This document shows, piece after piece, positions 38,447 to 47,324 of a stretch of DNA of 64,000 nt. Source of the stretch: Niallia sp. XMNu-256 (GTDB lineage Bacteria > Bacillota > Bacilli > Bacillales > Cytobacillaceae); the NCBI RefSeq assembly GCF_036670015.1, contig NZ_CP137636.1:2458501-2522500 (forward strand), given 5' to 3'. Within the stretch, counting starts at the first letter, position 1. The number at the start of each line of letters is the position of its first letter. Both the position numbers and the translations under genes were made by a program. The notes under the pieces were generated by a model that saw only the letters and a program-made list of their open reading frames with translations, did not search any database and was not told the DNA's origin.

Positions 38447-38872
38447 ATGTTATTTTCTCACATTTTAGTACCTTATGATGGTTCTGAACAATCAATTAAA
38501 TCATTAGACAAAGCAATTGAATTCGCTAAACAAGATCCGAAAATAAAACTCACTGTACTTCATGTAGTTTCTATTCCTCCACGGACAGTTCAAATGTCAC
38601 TATATATTCAATACAAACAAACCATCTTAGATGGGGCAAATGAAATCATTAAACCAGCAAATGCAAAATTATCTCAATTACCTAATCCAACCGAAGTTTA
38701 CGTAAAAGAGGCTCCATCTTTCAATGCGATTCTACAAGAAGCATATGACTTAAACTGTGACTTAATTATTATGGGAAGCCGTGGATTAAGTGGAATCAAA
38801 GAGTTTCTCGGCAGTGTTAGTCATTTAATTGTTCAAAAATCTCGTATCCCTGTAATGGTGATGAAGTCATAA
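38447..38872 (+). CDS. Universal stress protein (UspA family)
   Basis: 141 residues with the Usp fold: start ILVPYDGSEQSIKSLDKAIEFA and ATP-binding motif near the C-terminus, G-S-R-G-L-S-G-IKEFLGS-VSHLIVQKSRIPVMVM. The G-2x-G-9x-G(S/T) pattern is intact, so it likely binds ATP. ATG 38447 is chosen since AAAGGAG lies 9 bases upstream; an earlier ATG at 38369 lacks a ribosome site. Single gene with its own terminator. Confidence 0.9.
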   Translation: MLFSHILVPYDGSEQSIKSLDKAIEFAKQDPKIKLTVLHVVSIPPRTVQMSLYIQYKQTILDGANEIIKPANAKLSQLPNPTEVYVKEAPSFNAILQEAYDLNCDLIIMGSRGLSGIKEFLGSVSHLIVQKSRIPVMVMKS

Positions 38873-38885
38873 AGTCATAAATATA

Positions 38886-38933
38886 AACAGGCGGCAGTCT
38901 CTTCTAGAAAGTAAAAAGAGAATGCCGCCTGTT
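38886..38933. terminator. Bidirectional terminator
   Basis: AACAGGCGGCA / TGCCGCCTGTT stem with additional inner pairing CTCTT/AAGAG, between convergent usp and thrC. Confidence 0.8.
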
Positions 38934-38941
38934 ATATTACA

Positions 38942-40342
38942 TTATAGTGCAGATTGAAAATGCTTTTCTAACTTCTGACGGATTTCATCGTTAGAAGCTG
39001 CAACAACTTCTAGATGTTGTGGTTTATCAAATAAAGCCTTGATTTGTTCAGGATAGGTTTGTTCAATATCACAAAGCTCGATTGCTTCATTGAACTTTGC
39101 TGGATGAGCAGTTGATAATGTAACACAAACTTCCCCCTCATCATTACAAGCATCATATGCAGCTACCCCACAAGATGTATGAGGATCTAATAAATAATTC
39201 GTTTCTTTATGGTATTGTCTAATTGTTTTTAGACACTCTTCGCCTTGAACACCGTATGCCGCAAAGTCAGCTTTTACTTGACGTAATTGTTCCTCGCTTA
39301 CGGTAATTTTTCCTTCAGATTTAAACTTGTCCATTAATTTCGCAGTCGCTTGTGAATCTTCACCTAGTAAATAGAACAGATAACGCTCAAAGTTGCTGGC
39401 AACTTGAATATCCATGGATGGACTATATGTGCTGTGGAACTCGCCCGGCTGATAGATTCCATCTTTAATAAAACGCTCTAGAATATTGTTTTCATTTGTT
39501 GCCACGATCAGTTTCCCTACAGGCAGACCCATTCTTTTCGCTAAATAGCCGGCAAAAATATCACCAAAATTCCCAGTCGGAACACTAAAGTCAAGATTCT
39601 TAATGTCACGATCTTTTGCCACTTGGAAATAAGCATAAAAATAATACACCGTTTGCGCCAAAATACGGGCAAAGTTTATCGAGTTAATCGCACGAAGATG
39701 GTATTTATTTTTGAAATCCAAATCAGCAAAGATTTCTTTAATGATACGCTGACCATCATCAAATGTTCCTTCAATGGCTAAATTTAAGACACTTTCATCA
39801 TCTACAGTCGTCATTTGCAGTTCTTGTACCTTACTTACTTTTCCATGCGGATGCAGGATACAAATACGGATTCCTTCTTTTCCTCTTACGCCCTCAATCG
39901 CAGACGCTCCTGTATCCCCTGAAGTCGCACCAAGAATATTGATTGTTTCCCCTGTTTTCTTAGCGATATAAGAATATAAATTACCTAAAAATTGCAGTGC
40001 TACATCTTTGAAAGCGAAGGTAGGGCCATGGAATAATTCCAACACATACAAGTTATCTTTCAGTTTTACAACTGGAGTCACCTCATGTGAACGGAACGTC
40101 CCATAACTTTTGTTGATTAATTCTTTTAACTCGGTTTCTGGAATTTCTCCATCTACATAATAAGAAATAATTTCATATGCTAATTCCTGATAAGATAGTT
40201 TGGACATTGCTTCTAGCTTCTCTTCAGAAATTTGCGGGATTTTTTCTGGAACTAACAAACCTCCATCAGTTGCCAACCCCATTAAGACAGTATCAATAAA
40301 ACCAATTTTGTTTACATTCCCACGTGTACTAATGTATTTCAT
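38942..40342 (-). CDS. thrC: Threonine synthase
   Basis: A 466-residue PLP enzyme converting O-phosphohomoserine to threonine. It is the long, E. coli-like class (about 430-500 residues): N-terminal MKYISTRGNVNKIGFIDTVLMGLATDGGLLVPE, PLP lysine in FAFKDVALQF, then LGATSGDTGASAIEG and the phosphate-binding and C-terminal SCGVAAYDAC, VTLSTAHPAKF blocks. Most Bacillus have the shorter thrC in a hom-thrC-thrB operon; here it stands alone. ATG 40342 has GGAGG 5 bases upstream (40345 is an alternative). Confidence 0.93.
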   Translation of the reverse strand: MKYISTRGNVNKIGFIDTVLMGLATDGGLLVPEKIPQISEEKLEAMSKLSYQELAYEIISYYVDGEIPETELKELINKSYGTFRSHEVTPVVKLKDNLYVLELFHGPTFAFKDVALQFLGNLYSYIAKKTGETINILGATSGDTGASAIEGVRGKEGIRICILHPHGKVSKVQELQMTTVDDESVLNLAIEGTFDDGQRIIKEIFADLDFKNKYHLRAINSINFARILAQTVYYFYAYFQVAKDRDIKNLDFSVPTGNFGDIFAGYLAKRMGLPVGKLIVATNENNILERFIKDGIYQPGEFHSTYSPSMDIQVASNFERYLFYLLGEDSQATAKLMDKFKSEGKITVSEEQLRQVKADFAAYGVQGEECLKTIRQYHKETNYLLDPHTSCGVAAYDACNDEGEVCVTLSTAHPAKFNEAIELCDIEQTYPEQIKALFDKPQHLEVVAASNDEIRQKLEKHFQSAL

Positions 40343-40452
40343 CATAGCCTCCAAGAAAATTAAAATATATCCTTATGTTTACTTAAAATGAGCTTGAAGT
40401 CAATGAGAATTCGACAGAAATAGTGAAATTTTTAATTTTTTGTAATAATAAA

Positions 40453-40495
40453 ATAGGTACCAAGACCATCCATAAAGGATATTCTTGGCACCTAT
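40453..40495 (-). terminator. Gene-end hairpin
   Basis: ATAGGTACCAAGA / TCTTGGCACCTAT stem just past the stop of the thioesterase gene; GGCACC group. Confidence 0.6.
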
Positions 40496-40511
40496 ATAAA
40501 TTCTTATCTAT

Positions 40512-40934
40512 TTAATTTTCCATAATCATAATCGAAGACACGCTGCTGCAACATTTTTTTTCATTTTGAAATACCTCAGCAGTCAAATAGGCTGTTTTGT
40601 TGCCTTTTCTTTCTACCTTTGCCTCAAGTTTAGCGGTTCCTCGTAGTAGCGGACGATGAAAAGTGGTATGGAGATCAATTGAAGCAAAAGTTTGATTTGC
40701 ATCTAATAAGGATGCAATCGCATAAGCCATGATTGTATCCGTTGCAGCAGCCAGAAATCCACCCATTACTACACCATGTCCATTAATGAACTTATCGTCT
40801 ATCATCCATAAGGCCATTGCATAACCGTCATGAGCAAACGTAGGTTCAATTTGCAATGTTTGATCACAATTTGGTGGTACTATTTTCTTTTGTACGACAC
40901 TAACTAGATCATAAGGATTATATTTTGTTTCCAT
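40512..40934 (-). CDS. PaaI-family hotdog thioesterase
   Basis: A 140-residue single-hotdog protein. Motif HGVVMGGFLAAATDTIMAYA is the alpha-helix/nucleophile region of PaaI-type acyl-CoA thioesterases; the C-terminal strand HTTFHRPLLRGTAKLEAKVER follows. PaaI hydrolyses stalled phenylacetyl-type CoA thioesters to recover CoA. It lies directly next to another hotdog gene in the paa region. ATG 40934 follows AAGGAGTC. The precise substrate is uncertain. Confidence 0.75.
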   Translation of the reverse strand: METKYNPYDLVSVVQKKIVPPNCDQTLQIEPTFAHDGYAMALWMIDDKFINGHGVVMGGFLAAATDTIMAYAIASLLDANQTFASIDLHTTFHRPLLRGTAKLEAKVERKGNKTAYLTAEVFQNEKKCCSSVSSIMIMEN

Positions 40935-40962
40935 AAAGACTCCTTGTTAATAAATATTGCAA

Positions 40963-41412
40963 CTATTCCGCGTTTGAAATGAAATAGTGGTTTTTACGAT
41001 AGGCTAATGCTTCCATTGTCGCTAAAAGTTCACCGTTGCTTTCAATCCGTATTTTATACCATGAAGTTCGATTATTCTTCTTTTCTTCTACAGCAATCGC
41101 ACGAATGATAGTGCCATTCATTCCTGCTGCCATAAAGTTAACGGTTGTTGACAAACCTACTGAGGTTTTACCATAAGAATTACAAGCGGCAGCAAATACA
41201 TAGTCTGCCAACGCAAAGATGATAGCACCATGAACAGTCCCGTGGGAGTTAAGCATATGTTCTTGAATTTCTAGCTCCGCTGTTGCCGTACCTAAGCCAA
41301 GTTCTTTTAATTTAATGCCAAGAAATTGGGCATATGGCTCTTGCTCAAAATGTGTAAAAATTTCATTATAATGTTTTTCATGAATTTCTTGTTCTGATAA
41401 ATTAGTAATCAA
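40963..41412 (-). CDS. paaI: PaaI-family hotdog thioesterase
   Basis: 149 residues. The hallmark HGTVHGAIIFALADYVFAAACNSYG (His/Gly/Asp active-site helix) and TVNFMAAGMNGTIIRAIAVEEKKNNRTSWYKIRI fit PaaI, the hydroxyphenylacetyl-CoA thioesterase that rescues CoA in phenylacetate catabolism. It starts 28 bases before the second hotdog gene, so the pair is probably co-transcribed. No ribosome site stronger than GGGAG is seen. Which of the two is the true PaaI cannot be decided from sequence; this one has the closer PaaI-like pattern. Confidence 0.72.
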   Translation of the reverse strand: MITNLSEQEIHEKHYNEIFTHFEQEPYAQFLGIKLKELGLGTATAELEIQEHMLNSHGTVHGAIIFALADYVFAAACNSYGKTSVGLSTTVNFMAAGMNGTIIRAIAVEEKKNNRTSWYKIRIESNGELLATMEALAYRKNHYFISNAE

Positions 41413-41462
41413 TGTAAACTCCCGCCTTTTTCACCTTATTAAAAGAATCTAGTATTTACCAA

Positions 41463-42428
41463 TTAAAAACGAACAGACTTTTTAAAACTCTCACTAACCA
41501 ATTCCATTTGACCTTCTGCTTCATTCATCATGCTTTCAATTAATTCTTGAACAGATGGGATGGTTTGGATCAATCCCGCTACTTGCCCACTGTTCAGGTA
41601 GCCATTATTAAAATCACCTAGTACGGCCCCTTTAATATGATAATCTTCCGAAGTCATCTCATTAAATTCTTCTAAACTGAGACCTTCCCTTTCGGCTTGA
41701 ATAATCTTTTCTACATAGCCTGATTGCAGGACTCTTCTTACACGACCAACTGATCGGCCTACAATCCGGGTATCGATCCCATTTGCTTCAATAATTTTTT
41801 CTTTATATTTATCATGCAACTGTGCTTCTTTTGTTGCAATGAATCGAGTTCCCATTTGTACCCCACTCGCGCCTAACATGAAAGCTGCTGCAAGCCCTTT
41901 TCCATCACCGATTCCACCTGCGGCCACAACAGGAATCGATACAACACTTGCTACTTGAGGGATCAATGTAAAAGTCGTTAGTTCAAGGCTTGAATTAATT
42001 CCTGCTGCCTCATATCCTTCAGCTACCAATAGATCAGCTCCAGCAGCTTCTGCTTTTTGGGCATGCTTTACAGAGGCGACAACAGCGATGACCTTTATTC
42101 CATGCTCATGAAGAAGGGGGATCAATGGTGCAGGATTACCGGCTGAAAGTGAGACGACTGGAATTCGATGTTTAATTGCTAACTCGATTAATTGGTCAAC
42201 AAACGGATTGACCGTTATTGGAATATTGATGGCAAACGGCTGCTCTGTTTTTACTTTCGTTTCTAAAATAATCGCTTCCACTTGGGCTGGTTTCATCGTT
42301 CCACAGCCAATTGTTCCAAGTCCTCCCGCTTCTGAAACAGCAGCGGTTAAGGCGGCATGGCTAATATTTCCAATCCCACCCTGAATTATTGGGTACTTTA
42401 TAGATAATTGTTCACATACGGAGTTCAT
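41463..42428 (-). CDS. Nitronate monooxygenase-like flavoprotein
   Basis: A 321-residue FMN TIM-barrel protein of the NMO/FabK group: IIQGGIGNISHAALTAAVSEAGGLGTIG at the start, PVVAAGGIGDGKGLAAAFMLGASGVQMGTRFIATKE as FMN-phosphate site and conserved RVVRRVLQSGY-type end (actual GRSVGRVRRVLQSG). NMO oxidises alkyl nitronates; in a paa cluster a role with another enoyl or nitronate substrate is possible. It starts just before the divergent PaaY-like gene. A paralogue is at 62897. Confidence 0.82.
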   Translation of the reverse strand: MNSVCEQLSIKYPIIQGGIGNISHAALTAAVSEAGGLGTIGCGTMKPAQVEAIILETKVKTEQPFAINIPITVNPFVDQLIELAIKHRIPVVSLSAGNPAPLIPLLHEHGIKVIAVVASVKHAQKAEAAGADLLVAEGYEAAGINSSLELTTFTLIPQVASVVSIPVVAAGGIGDGKGLAAAFMLGASGVQMGTRFIATKEAQLHDKYKEKIIEANGIDTRIVGRSVGRVRRVLQSGYVEKIIQAEREGLSLEEFNEMTSEDYHIKGAVLGDFNNGYLNSGQVAGLIQTIPSVQELIESMMNEAEGQMELVSESFKKSVRF

Positions 42429-42507
42429 ATCAAAATCCCACCTTACATTTTCAATCTGTTATGTTATAATGGTATGAAAATTCAAAAAATAAAAAGGAGA
42501 TTCGATC

Positions 42508-43020
42508 ATGCTTATTCCATTTAATCAAAAAGAACCGATTGTACACGATACCGCCTTTCTAGCACCTGGGTCCTATTTAATCGGTGATGTAATAGTTGGC
42601 AAGGAAACATCCATTTGGTTCAATGCAGTCCTTCGTGGTGATGAAGACAAAATTACAATCGGAGATCGGTGCAGTATTCAAGATAATGCAACCATTCATT
42701 TATATGAAGGTTCTCCAGTAGTTGTAGAAGACGAAGTAACTGTCGGTCATAATGTGATCCTACACGGCTGTACCATTAAAAAAAGATCCATTATTGGAAT
42801 GGGATCAACAATTTTAGACGGTGCAGTCATCGGAGAAGAATGTATTATTGGGGCAAATACTCTCATCCCATCCGGTAAAGTGATCCCACCCCGATCCTTA
42901 GTTGTAGGTTCACCAGGAAAAGTAGTTCGGGAATTAACTGACAAAGATCTTGAACTAATCCAACTATCGATCGATACATACGTGGAAAAAAGCTACGCTT
43001 ATAATCAAATTCTCAAGTAA
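42508..43020 (+). CDS. paaY: PaaY-like gamma-carbonic anhydrase-family protein
   Basis: A 170-residue left-handed beta-helix (hexapeptide repeat) protein of the gamma-carbonic anhydrase family: repeated [LIV]-G-x4 units such as VIVGKETSIWFNAVLRGDEDKITIGDRCSIQDNATIH, with zinc-type His residues in HLYEG and VGHNVILHGC. PaaY is a thioesterase acting on ring-opened CoA intermediates in paa clusters. AAAGGAG is just before the ATG. It is divergent from the NMO gene. YrdA-type unrelated function remains possible. Confidence 0.72.
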   Translation: MLIPFNQKEPIVHDTAFLAPGSYLIGDVIVGKETSIWFNAVLRGDEDKITIGDRCSIQDNATIHLYEGSPVVVEDEVTVGHNVILHGCTIKKRSIIGMGSTILDGAVIGEECIIGANTLIPSGKVIPPRSLVVGSPGKVVRELTDKDLELIQLSIDTYVEKSYAYNQILK

Positions 43021-43037
43021 CTTATCCTAAATGGATT

Positions 43038-43071
43038 TGGCACCACAATTTCAAGCTTTTTTGTGGTGCCT
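43038..43071. terminator. Bidirectional terminator
   Basis: TTGGCACCACAA / TTGTGGTGCCTAA stem between convergent paaY-like gene and paaX; GGCACC group. Confidence 0.75.
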
Positions 43072-43093
43072 AACATGATTACTCTACTTTCCA

Positions 43094-43990
43094 TTACTTA
43101 TAGGCTTCTTCGATTTCACTCATTAATGGATACTCTTCAGCGTTATAATTCTTATCTTTTTTTCCTAAATCATTTTCTTCCTGAAAAACTTCTTCAAAGA
43201 AACGACTTGCCCGTTCCGCGAGCATTTTATAATACTGATTAAATAATAAAGCGGCATGATTTCCGCTCCAACGTTCTGGTAACAATTCTTTAGGAAGAAA
43301 AGGATCAATAAATAAAAACTTTCGATATTCATGAACTAAGTTAGCTCTTCTCATAAAACATTCTTCGTCTGACATTTGTCCACTACCAATTACACTTTGA
43401 TCCACAATGAATTTTTTGCTGTAAATATCGATAAATTCATCATATTTTTTTTCAATCTCTTGTAATGGCCAACATTTCTCTACCAAATTGAAGTCAAGTT
43501 GAGGACCCACGTGTTTGGATAGAAACAACTGGACATACTCTTCTATTTTATATTTACTGATTAATAGATTGATTTCTTTCTCAAAATTATTGGGAGAGAT
43601 CCAGCAGCCATTTGATAAATATCCAAACCCGCTCCATTGTAGTTCTTTTCTAAGCTCATCACGAACCTGTCTTTTCTCTTCAGGAATGTTATACATAACA
43701 ATTCTCCACTTGCCATCCCAGTCGTGAGGATGGAGCTTATAAATCCTCTTAGCCGCCTCATTGATTCGGCTCAAGCCTCTTTCCGTCAGTTCATAATAGC
43801 TTTTGTTTCCTTTTTTCTCGGATTGAAGTAAACCTTGTTTCATCATTCGTGAAACAGCTACACGTACAGCTTGTTCATTGTGGCCAAATCCCTTAAGCAA
43901 CTGAATTAGGCTGCCAATCCAAATTTTATTCCCATAATGGCTGATATAATCCCCATAAATCGTTAAAATCATTGATTGGGTCTTACTCAT
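43094..43990 (-). CDS. paaX: PaaX, phenylacetate regulator
   Basis: 298 residues with the PaaX architecture: N-terminal winged helix (about 20-80, LIQLLKGFGHNEQAVRVAVSRMMKQGLLQSEKKGNKSYYELT) then the C-terminal PaaX domain (KWRIVMYNIPEEKRQVRDELRKELQWSGFGYLSNGCWISP). In E. coli, PaaX represses paa promoters and is released by phenylacetyl-CoA. It is transcribed away from the long paa operon and lies between the PaaY gene and the enoyl-CoA hydratase gene. The inverted repeats upstream of paaK and paaA are its likely targets. No such repeat is seen before paaX itself. Confidence 0.88.
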   Translation of the reverse strand: MSKTQSMILTIYGDYISHYGNKIWIGSLIQLLKGFGHNEQAVRVAVSRMMKQGLLQSEKKGNKSYYELTERGLSRINEAAKRIYKLHPHDWDGKWRIVMYNIPEEKRQVRDELRKELQWSGFGYLSNGCWISPNNFEKEINLLISKYKIEEYVQLFLSKHVGPQLDFNLVEKCWPLQEIEKKYDEFIDIYSKKFIVDQSVIGSGQMSDEECFMRRANLVHEYRKFLFIDPFLPKELLPERWSGNHAALLFNQYYKMLAERASRFFEEVFQEENDLGKKDKNYNAEEYPLMSEIEEAYK

Positions 43991-44119
43991 CTGTAATCAC
44001 TCTTTTCTGTATGTTCGCCCCCTTGTAGATTGAAAATCGAAGGTATCATACCTCATTTCATCAACAAGTTCTATCTGTACTTCCTCTATAATATCGAATT
44101 TTCTGATAGACCTGCAACT

Positions 44120-44896
44120 TTATTTCCCTTTAAAGACCGGCTTTCTTTTTTCGCTAAAAGCATGCAAAGCTTCTAAACGATCTTCGGTTGGAATCGTTAA
44201 TTCATATGCCTTTGATTCGATCCTTAAACCTGTTTGAAGATCTACATTCATTCCATTACTAATCGCATACTTGGCTTGACGTAGTGCAATCGGACCATTT
44301 TTCAGCATCTCTTCAGCAAATGATTTACTTGCGCCGACAACGTCCCCGTCATTTACAACTTTGGTTAAGATGCCCAAGTCCAACGCTTCTTCAGCGGTTA
44401 GTTTTTTAGCAGTAAAAATAAGTTCTTTTGCTCTCATTTCACCAATTAATCTTGGCAGACGTTGCGTTCCTCCTGCACCAGGAATAATCGCCCAGCTCGT
44501 CTCTGTTAGGCCTACTTTTGCCTCTGGAACGGCGATTGAAAAGTCACAAGCCAAAATTAATTCAAATCCACCTCCAAATGCATAGCCATTTACAGCTGCT
44601 ATCGTTGGCTGCGGAAGATCTGCGATAGCATTAAAGACATCTCGAATCGCTTTTACATTTCTCCGAACCTCTTGTTCTGATAATGTTTTGCGCTCCTTTA
44701 AATCAGCACCTGCACTAAACGCTTTTTCGCCTGCTCCTGTAAATATAACAGCACGAACATCTGAATCCAATCCAATTTGACCTACAATGTCGTTCAATTG
44801 TTCTAATGTTTCATAATCAAAACAATTAAGGACCTCTGGACGATTAACCGTCACTAACGCTATATGATTCTCTACACTATATAATACTTTTGACAT
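44120..44896 (-). CDS. Enoyl-CoA hydratase/isomerase
   Basis: A 258-residue crotonase-fold enzyme: CoA-binding AGAGEKAFSAGADLKER and the second motif AVNGYAFGGGFELILACDFSIAVPEAKVGLTETSWAIIPGAGGTQRLPRLIG. The start at ATG 44896 has AAGGAG 9 bases before it. It is the last gene downstream of the thiolase, but repeat copy F (about 170 bp) lies between, so it may be on its own transcript. It could supply a hydratase step missing with PaaZ, or be a general beta-oxidation hydratase. Confidence 0.85.
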   Translation of the reverse strand: MSKVLYSVENHIALVTVNRPEVLNCFDYETLEQLNDIVGQIGLDSDVRAVIFTGAGEKAFSAGADLKERKTLSEQEVRRNVKAIRDVFNAIADLPQPTIAAVNGYAFGGGFELILACDFSIAVPEAKVGLTETSWAIIPGAGGTQRLPRLIGEMRAKELIFTAKKLTAEEALDLGILTKVVNDGDVVGASKSFAEEMLKNGPIALRQAKYAISNGMNVDLQTGLRIESKAYELTIPTEDRLEALHAFSEKRKPVFKGK

Positions 44897-44974
44897 TCTA
44901 TTAATCTCCTTTCTCACTTTCTAATAACTATAAATTCTTCATATGTACGAAAAATACCTTTACTACAAATCGTC

Positions 44975-45142
44975 AATAAAGTGAAACTTTCCATCAGTGG
45001 AGCGTTCTTTTATCCCCACTGATGATTAGTCACGCAGCATTATTGATTGATCTCATTAATCGAAACTTTACGGGCAGTTGATCTTTTTTTATTATCCTTA
45101 GAATCTTGAGGTGGGCATCTAACTGCCAGTTAAGCCTATAAA
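44975..45142 (+). repeat. Structured dispersed repeat, copy F (shortened)
   Basis: About 168 nt. 5' arm TTTCCATCAGTGG / CCCCACTGATGATTAG. The middle arm has diverged to GATTGAT / ATTAATC. 3' arm ACGGGCAGTTGAT / ATCTAACTGCCAGT, with the CCCCCACC partner mostly lost (run of T). Ends CCTATAAAG. It lies inside the paa gene string, between thiolase and hydratase, in the orientation opposite to those genes. Confidence 0.8.
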
Positions 45143-45157
45143 GATATATTCCATAGA

Positions 45158-46363
45158 TTAGTCGTTAATATTTTCTACAATTGCGGCAATCCCCTGACCA
45201 ACACCAATACACATGGTTGCAAGTCCATATTGGACATCCTGTTTTTTCATTTCATGAATTAAAGTGGTTAATATTCTGGCACCACTAGCACCAAGTGGAT
45301 GTCCAAAGGCAATGGCCCCGCCATTGACATTCACCTTTTCTTGATCGAGTTCCAGTTGACGGATACACTCTAGTGCCTGCGAAGCAAAAGCTTCATTTAA
45401 TTCAACCAACCCTAAATCTTGAGCAGATAAATTGGCTCTTTGCAATGCTTTTCTTGACGCATAAATTGGTCCAAGTCCCATGACTCTTGGTTCTAATCCT
45501 GCTGTTGCACCGACAACATATTTGGCCAACGGTTTTAAGTTCAGTTCTTTTGCCTTTTCGGCACTCATCAATAATAGAGCTGAGGCTCCATCATTTACAC
45601 CGGAAGCATTTCCCGCTGTAACAGTCCCACCTTCAAAAATAGGTCTTAGTTTACCTAGCTTTTCGAGTGTAGTATCAGGACGAGGATGTTCATCTTTATC
45701 AACAACCGTCTCATTGCCTTTACGATCTTTAACAATAACTGGAACAATTTCATTTTCAAAACGATTTTCTTCCATCGCTCTTTTAGCTCTCTGTTGGCTT
45801 TCAAGAGCAAATTGATCTTGTGCCTCACGGGTAATTTTGTAATCTTGTGCCACATTCTCTGCTGTCTTTGGCATCGTTTCAGCACCATACATTTCTTCTA
45901 AGACAGGGTTTGTAAATCTCCAGCCAATGGTCGTATCCTGCAATTCCATAGAACCACGTGGATAGTCGATTTCAGGTTTACCCATTACAAATGGCGCGCG
46001 AGTCATACTCTCCGTACCGCCAGCGATATAAATATCTCCTTCTCCAATGGCGATTGCTCTTGCTGCATACATAACCGCATCTAGTCCTGATCCACATAAA
46101 CGGTTAACCGTTGTTCCTCCAACCGAGATCGGTAAACCTGCAAGCAAAGCAGACATTCTCGCTACATTTCGATTATCTTCTCCAGCTTGATTGGCATTAC
46201 CAAACACTACTTCTTCAATTTCCTCAGCAGGAAGATTTTGATTCCGCTCTAATATTGCCTTAATCACAACTGCTCCTAAATCATCGGGACGAACGTTTTT
46301 TAATGCCCCTTTATATCTACCAATTGGTGTACGAACTGCATCGACAATTACAACTTCTCTCAT
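45158..46363 (-). CDS. paaJ: Thiolase, 3-oxoadipyl-CoA/3-oxo-5,6-dehydrosuberyl-CoA (PaaJ-like)
   Basis: A 401-residue type II-like thiolase. Catalytic Cys in [17 protein letters not shown] (about residue 89), His in [17 protein letters not shown] (about 354) and Cys in [11 protein letters not shown] (about 390). It cleaves the beta-ketoacyl-CoA at the end of the paa route to succinyl- and acetyl-CoA. It overlaps the end of paaH by 4 bases (ATGA type), so the two are translationally coupled. Very close to 3-oxoadipyl-CoA thiolases (PcaF), so substrate is inferred from context. Confidence 0.88.
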   Translation of the reverse strand: MREVVIVDAVRTPIGRYKGALKNVRPDDLGAVVIKAILERNQNLPAEEIEEVVFGNANQAGEDNRNVARMSALLAGLPISVGGTTVNRLCGSGLDAVMYAARAIAIGEGDIYIAGGTESMTRAPFVMGKPEIDYPRGSMELQDTTIGWRFTNPVLEEMYGAETMPKTAENVAQDYKITREAQDQFALESQQRAKRAMEENRFENEIVPVIVKDRKGNETVVDKDEHPRPDTTLEKLGKLRPIFEGGTVTAGNASGVNDGASALLLMSAEKAKELNLKPLAKYVVGATAGLEPRVMGLGPIYASRKALQRANLSAQDLGLVELNEAFASQALECIRQLELDQEKVNVNGGAIAFGHPLGASGARILTTLIHEMKKQDVQYGLATMCIGVGQGIAAIVENIND

Positions 46364-47235
46364 TTTAATAACACCTCTTTTGCCTTCTCTGTATAGTCAT
46401 AAACACCTTTGCCTGATTTTCTTCCCAGGCGTCCCGCTTTCACATATTGTTCAAGTAGTGGAGCTGGTCGATATTTTTCACCTAATTTTTCATGTAAATA
46501 TCTTAAATTATTTAAACGGGCATCCAAGCCAACTAAATCTACTAATTCAAATGGACCCATAGGGTAGTTCAACCCTAATTTAATCGCTTTATCAATTTCC
46601 TCTGGTGTCCCAAGTCCTTCTTGGAGCATATAGAAAGCTTCATTTCCAACGAGACAAGAAATACGACTCGTCACAAAACCTGGAAACTCGTTGATCACAA
46701 CCGTTTCTTTTCCCATCTGTTCTGCCACACCTCTTACTGCCTCTGCCGTTTCATCACTTGTTTCAAGTCCACGAACAATTTCAACAAGCGGCATTCTATG
46801 AACAGGGTTAAAGAAATGCATCGCGATGGTTTTTTCAGGACGGTTACCGTAAGAACCGATTTCAGTCGGACTCATGGTTGATGTATTTGTGGCAAATAAA
46901 CAATGTTCGGAGACATATTGTTCGAGCGACTCAAAAACAGCCTTTTTAATCTCAGCCTTTTCGGGAACAGCTTCAATGACCAAATCAGCTTGTCTTGCAG
47001 CCTCCTCCAATTGAGGGACAAACAGAAGGTTATTCTTTGCAACTTCAACTTCTTCTGCTGTAATTTTTCCACGATCCAACCCTTTATCAAAAATTTTATA
47101 TAGTTCTACTTGAGCATTTTTTAATGCCGCTTCATTTGTATCATGTAGGCTGACACGAAAGCCCCCTACTGCTGCCACATAAGCAATTCCTCTTCCCATC
47201 ACACCAGAACCTACAACCATAATTGTTCTAACCAT
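46360..47235 (-). CDS. paaH: 3-hydroxyacyl-CoA dehydrogenase (PaaH)
   Basis: A 291-residue NAD-dependent dehydrogenase: Rossmann motif [22 protein letters not shown] at the N-terminus, then [21 protein letters not shown]-type core (actual [12 protein letters not shown]) and C-terminal [15 protein letters not shown]. It oxidises 3-hydroxyadipyl-CoA in the paa beta-oxidation limb. ATG 47235 is chosen because GGGAGAAGGA lies just before it; an upstream in-frame start at 47283 would fall within a strong hairpin. It overlaps the thiolase gene by 4 bases. Confidence 0.9.
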   Translation of the reverse strand: MVRTIMVVGSGVMGRGIAYVAAVGGFRVSLHDTNEAALKNAQVELYKIFDKGLDRGKITAEEVEVAKNNLLFVPQLEEAARQADLVIEAVPEKAEIKKAVFESLEQYVSEHCLFATNTSTMSPTEIGSYGNRPEKTIAMHFFNPVHRMPLVEIVRGLETSDETAEAVRGVAEQMGKETVVINEFPGFVTSRISCLVGNEAFYMLQEGLGTPEEIDKAIKLGLNYPMGPFELVDLVGLDARLNNLRYLHEKLGEKYRPAPLLEQYVKAGRLGRKSGKGVYDYTEKAKEVLLK

Positions 47236-47269
47236 TCCTTCTCCCTCTCCCCTTTTTCGATTATGTAAA

Positions 47270-47310
47270 GGAGTACGAAACATCCGCTTCTTATGGATGT
47301 TTCGTACTCC
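47270..47310 (-). terminator. Perfect 16-bp hairpin inside the paa operon
   Basis: GGAGTACGAAACATCC / GGATGTTTCGTACTCC stem with a 9-base loop, between the aldehyde dehydrogenase stop and the paaH ribosome site. Only TTTAC follows on the coding strand, so it may be a weak terminator or an mRNA-processing or stabilising element. Confidence 0.55.
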
Positions 47311-47324
47311 GCTCCTTCACTGTC

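Noticed and set aside
42440-42480. TGTTATGTTATAATGG before the PaaY-like gene as another paa operator
   Set aside because: The matching ATAACA half at 36 nt is absent; it looks more like a -10 promoter element.
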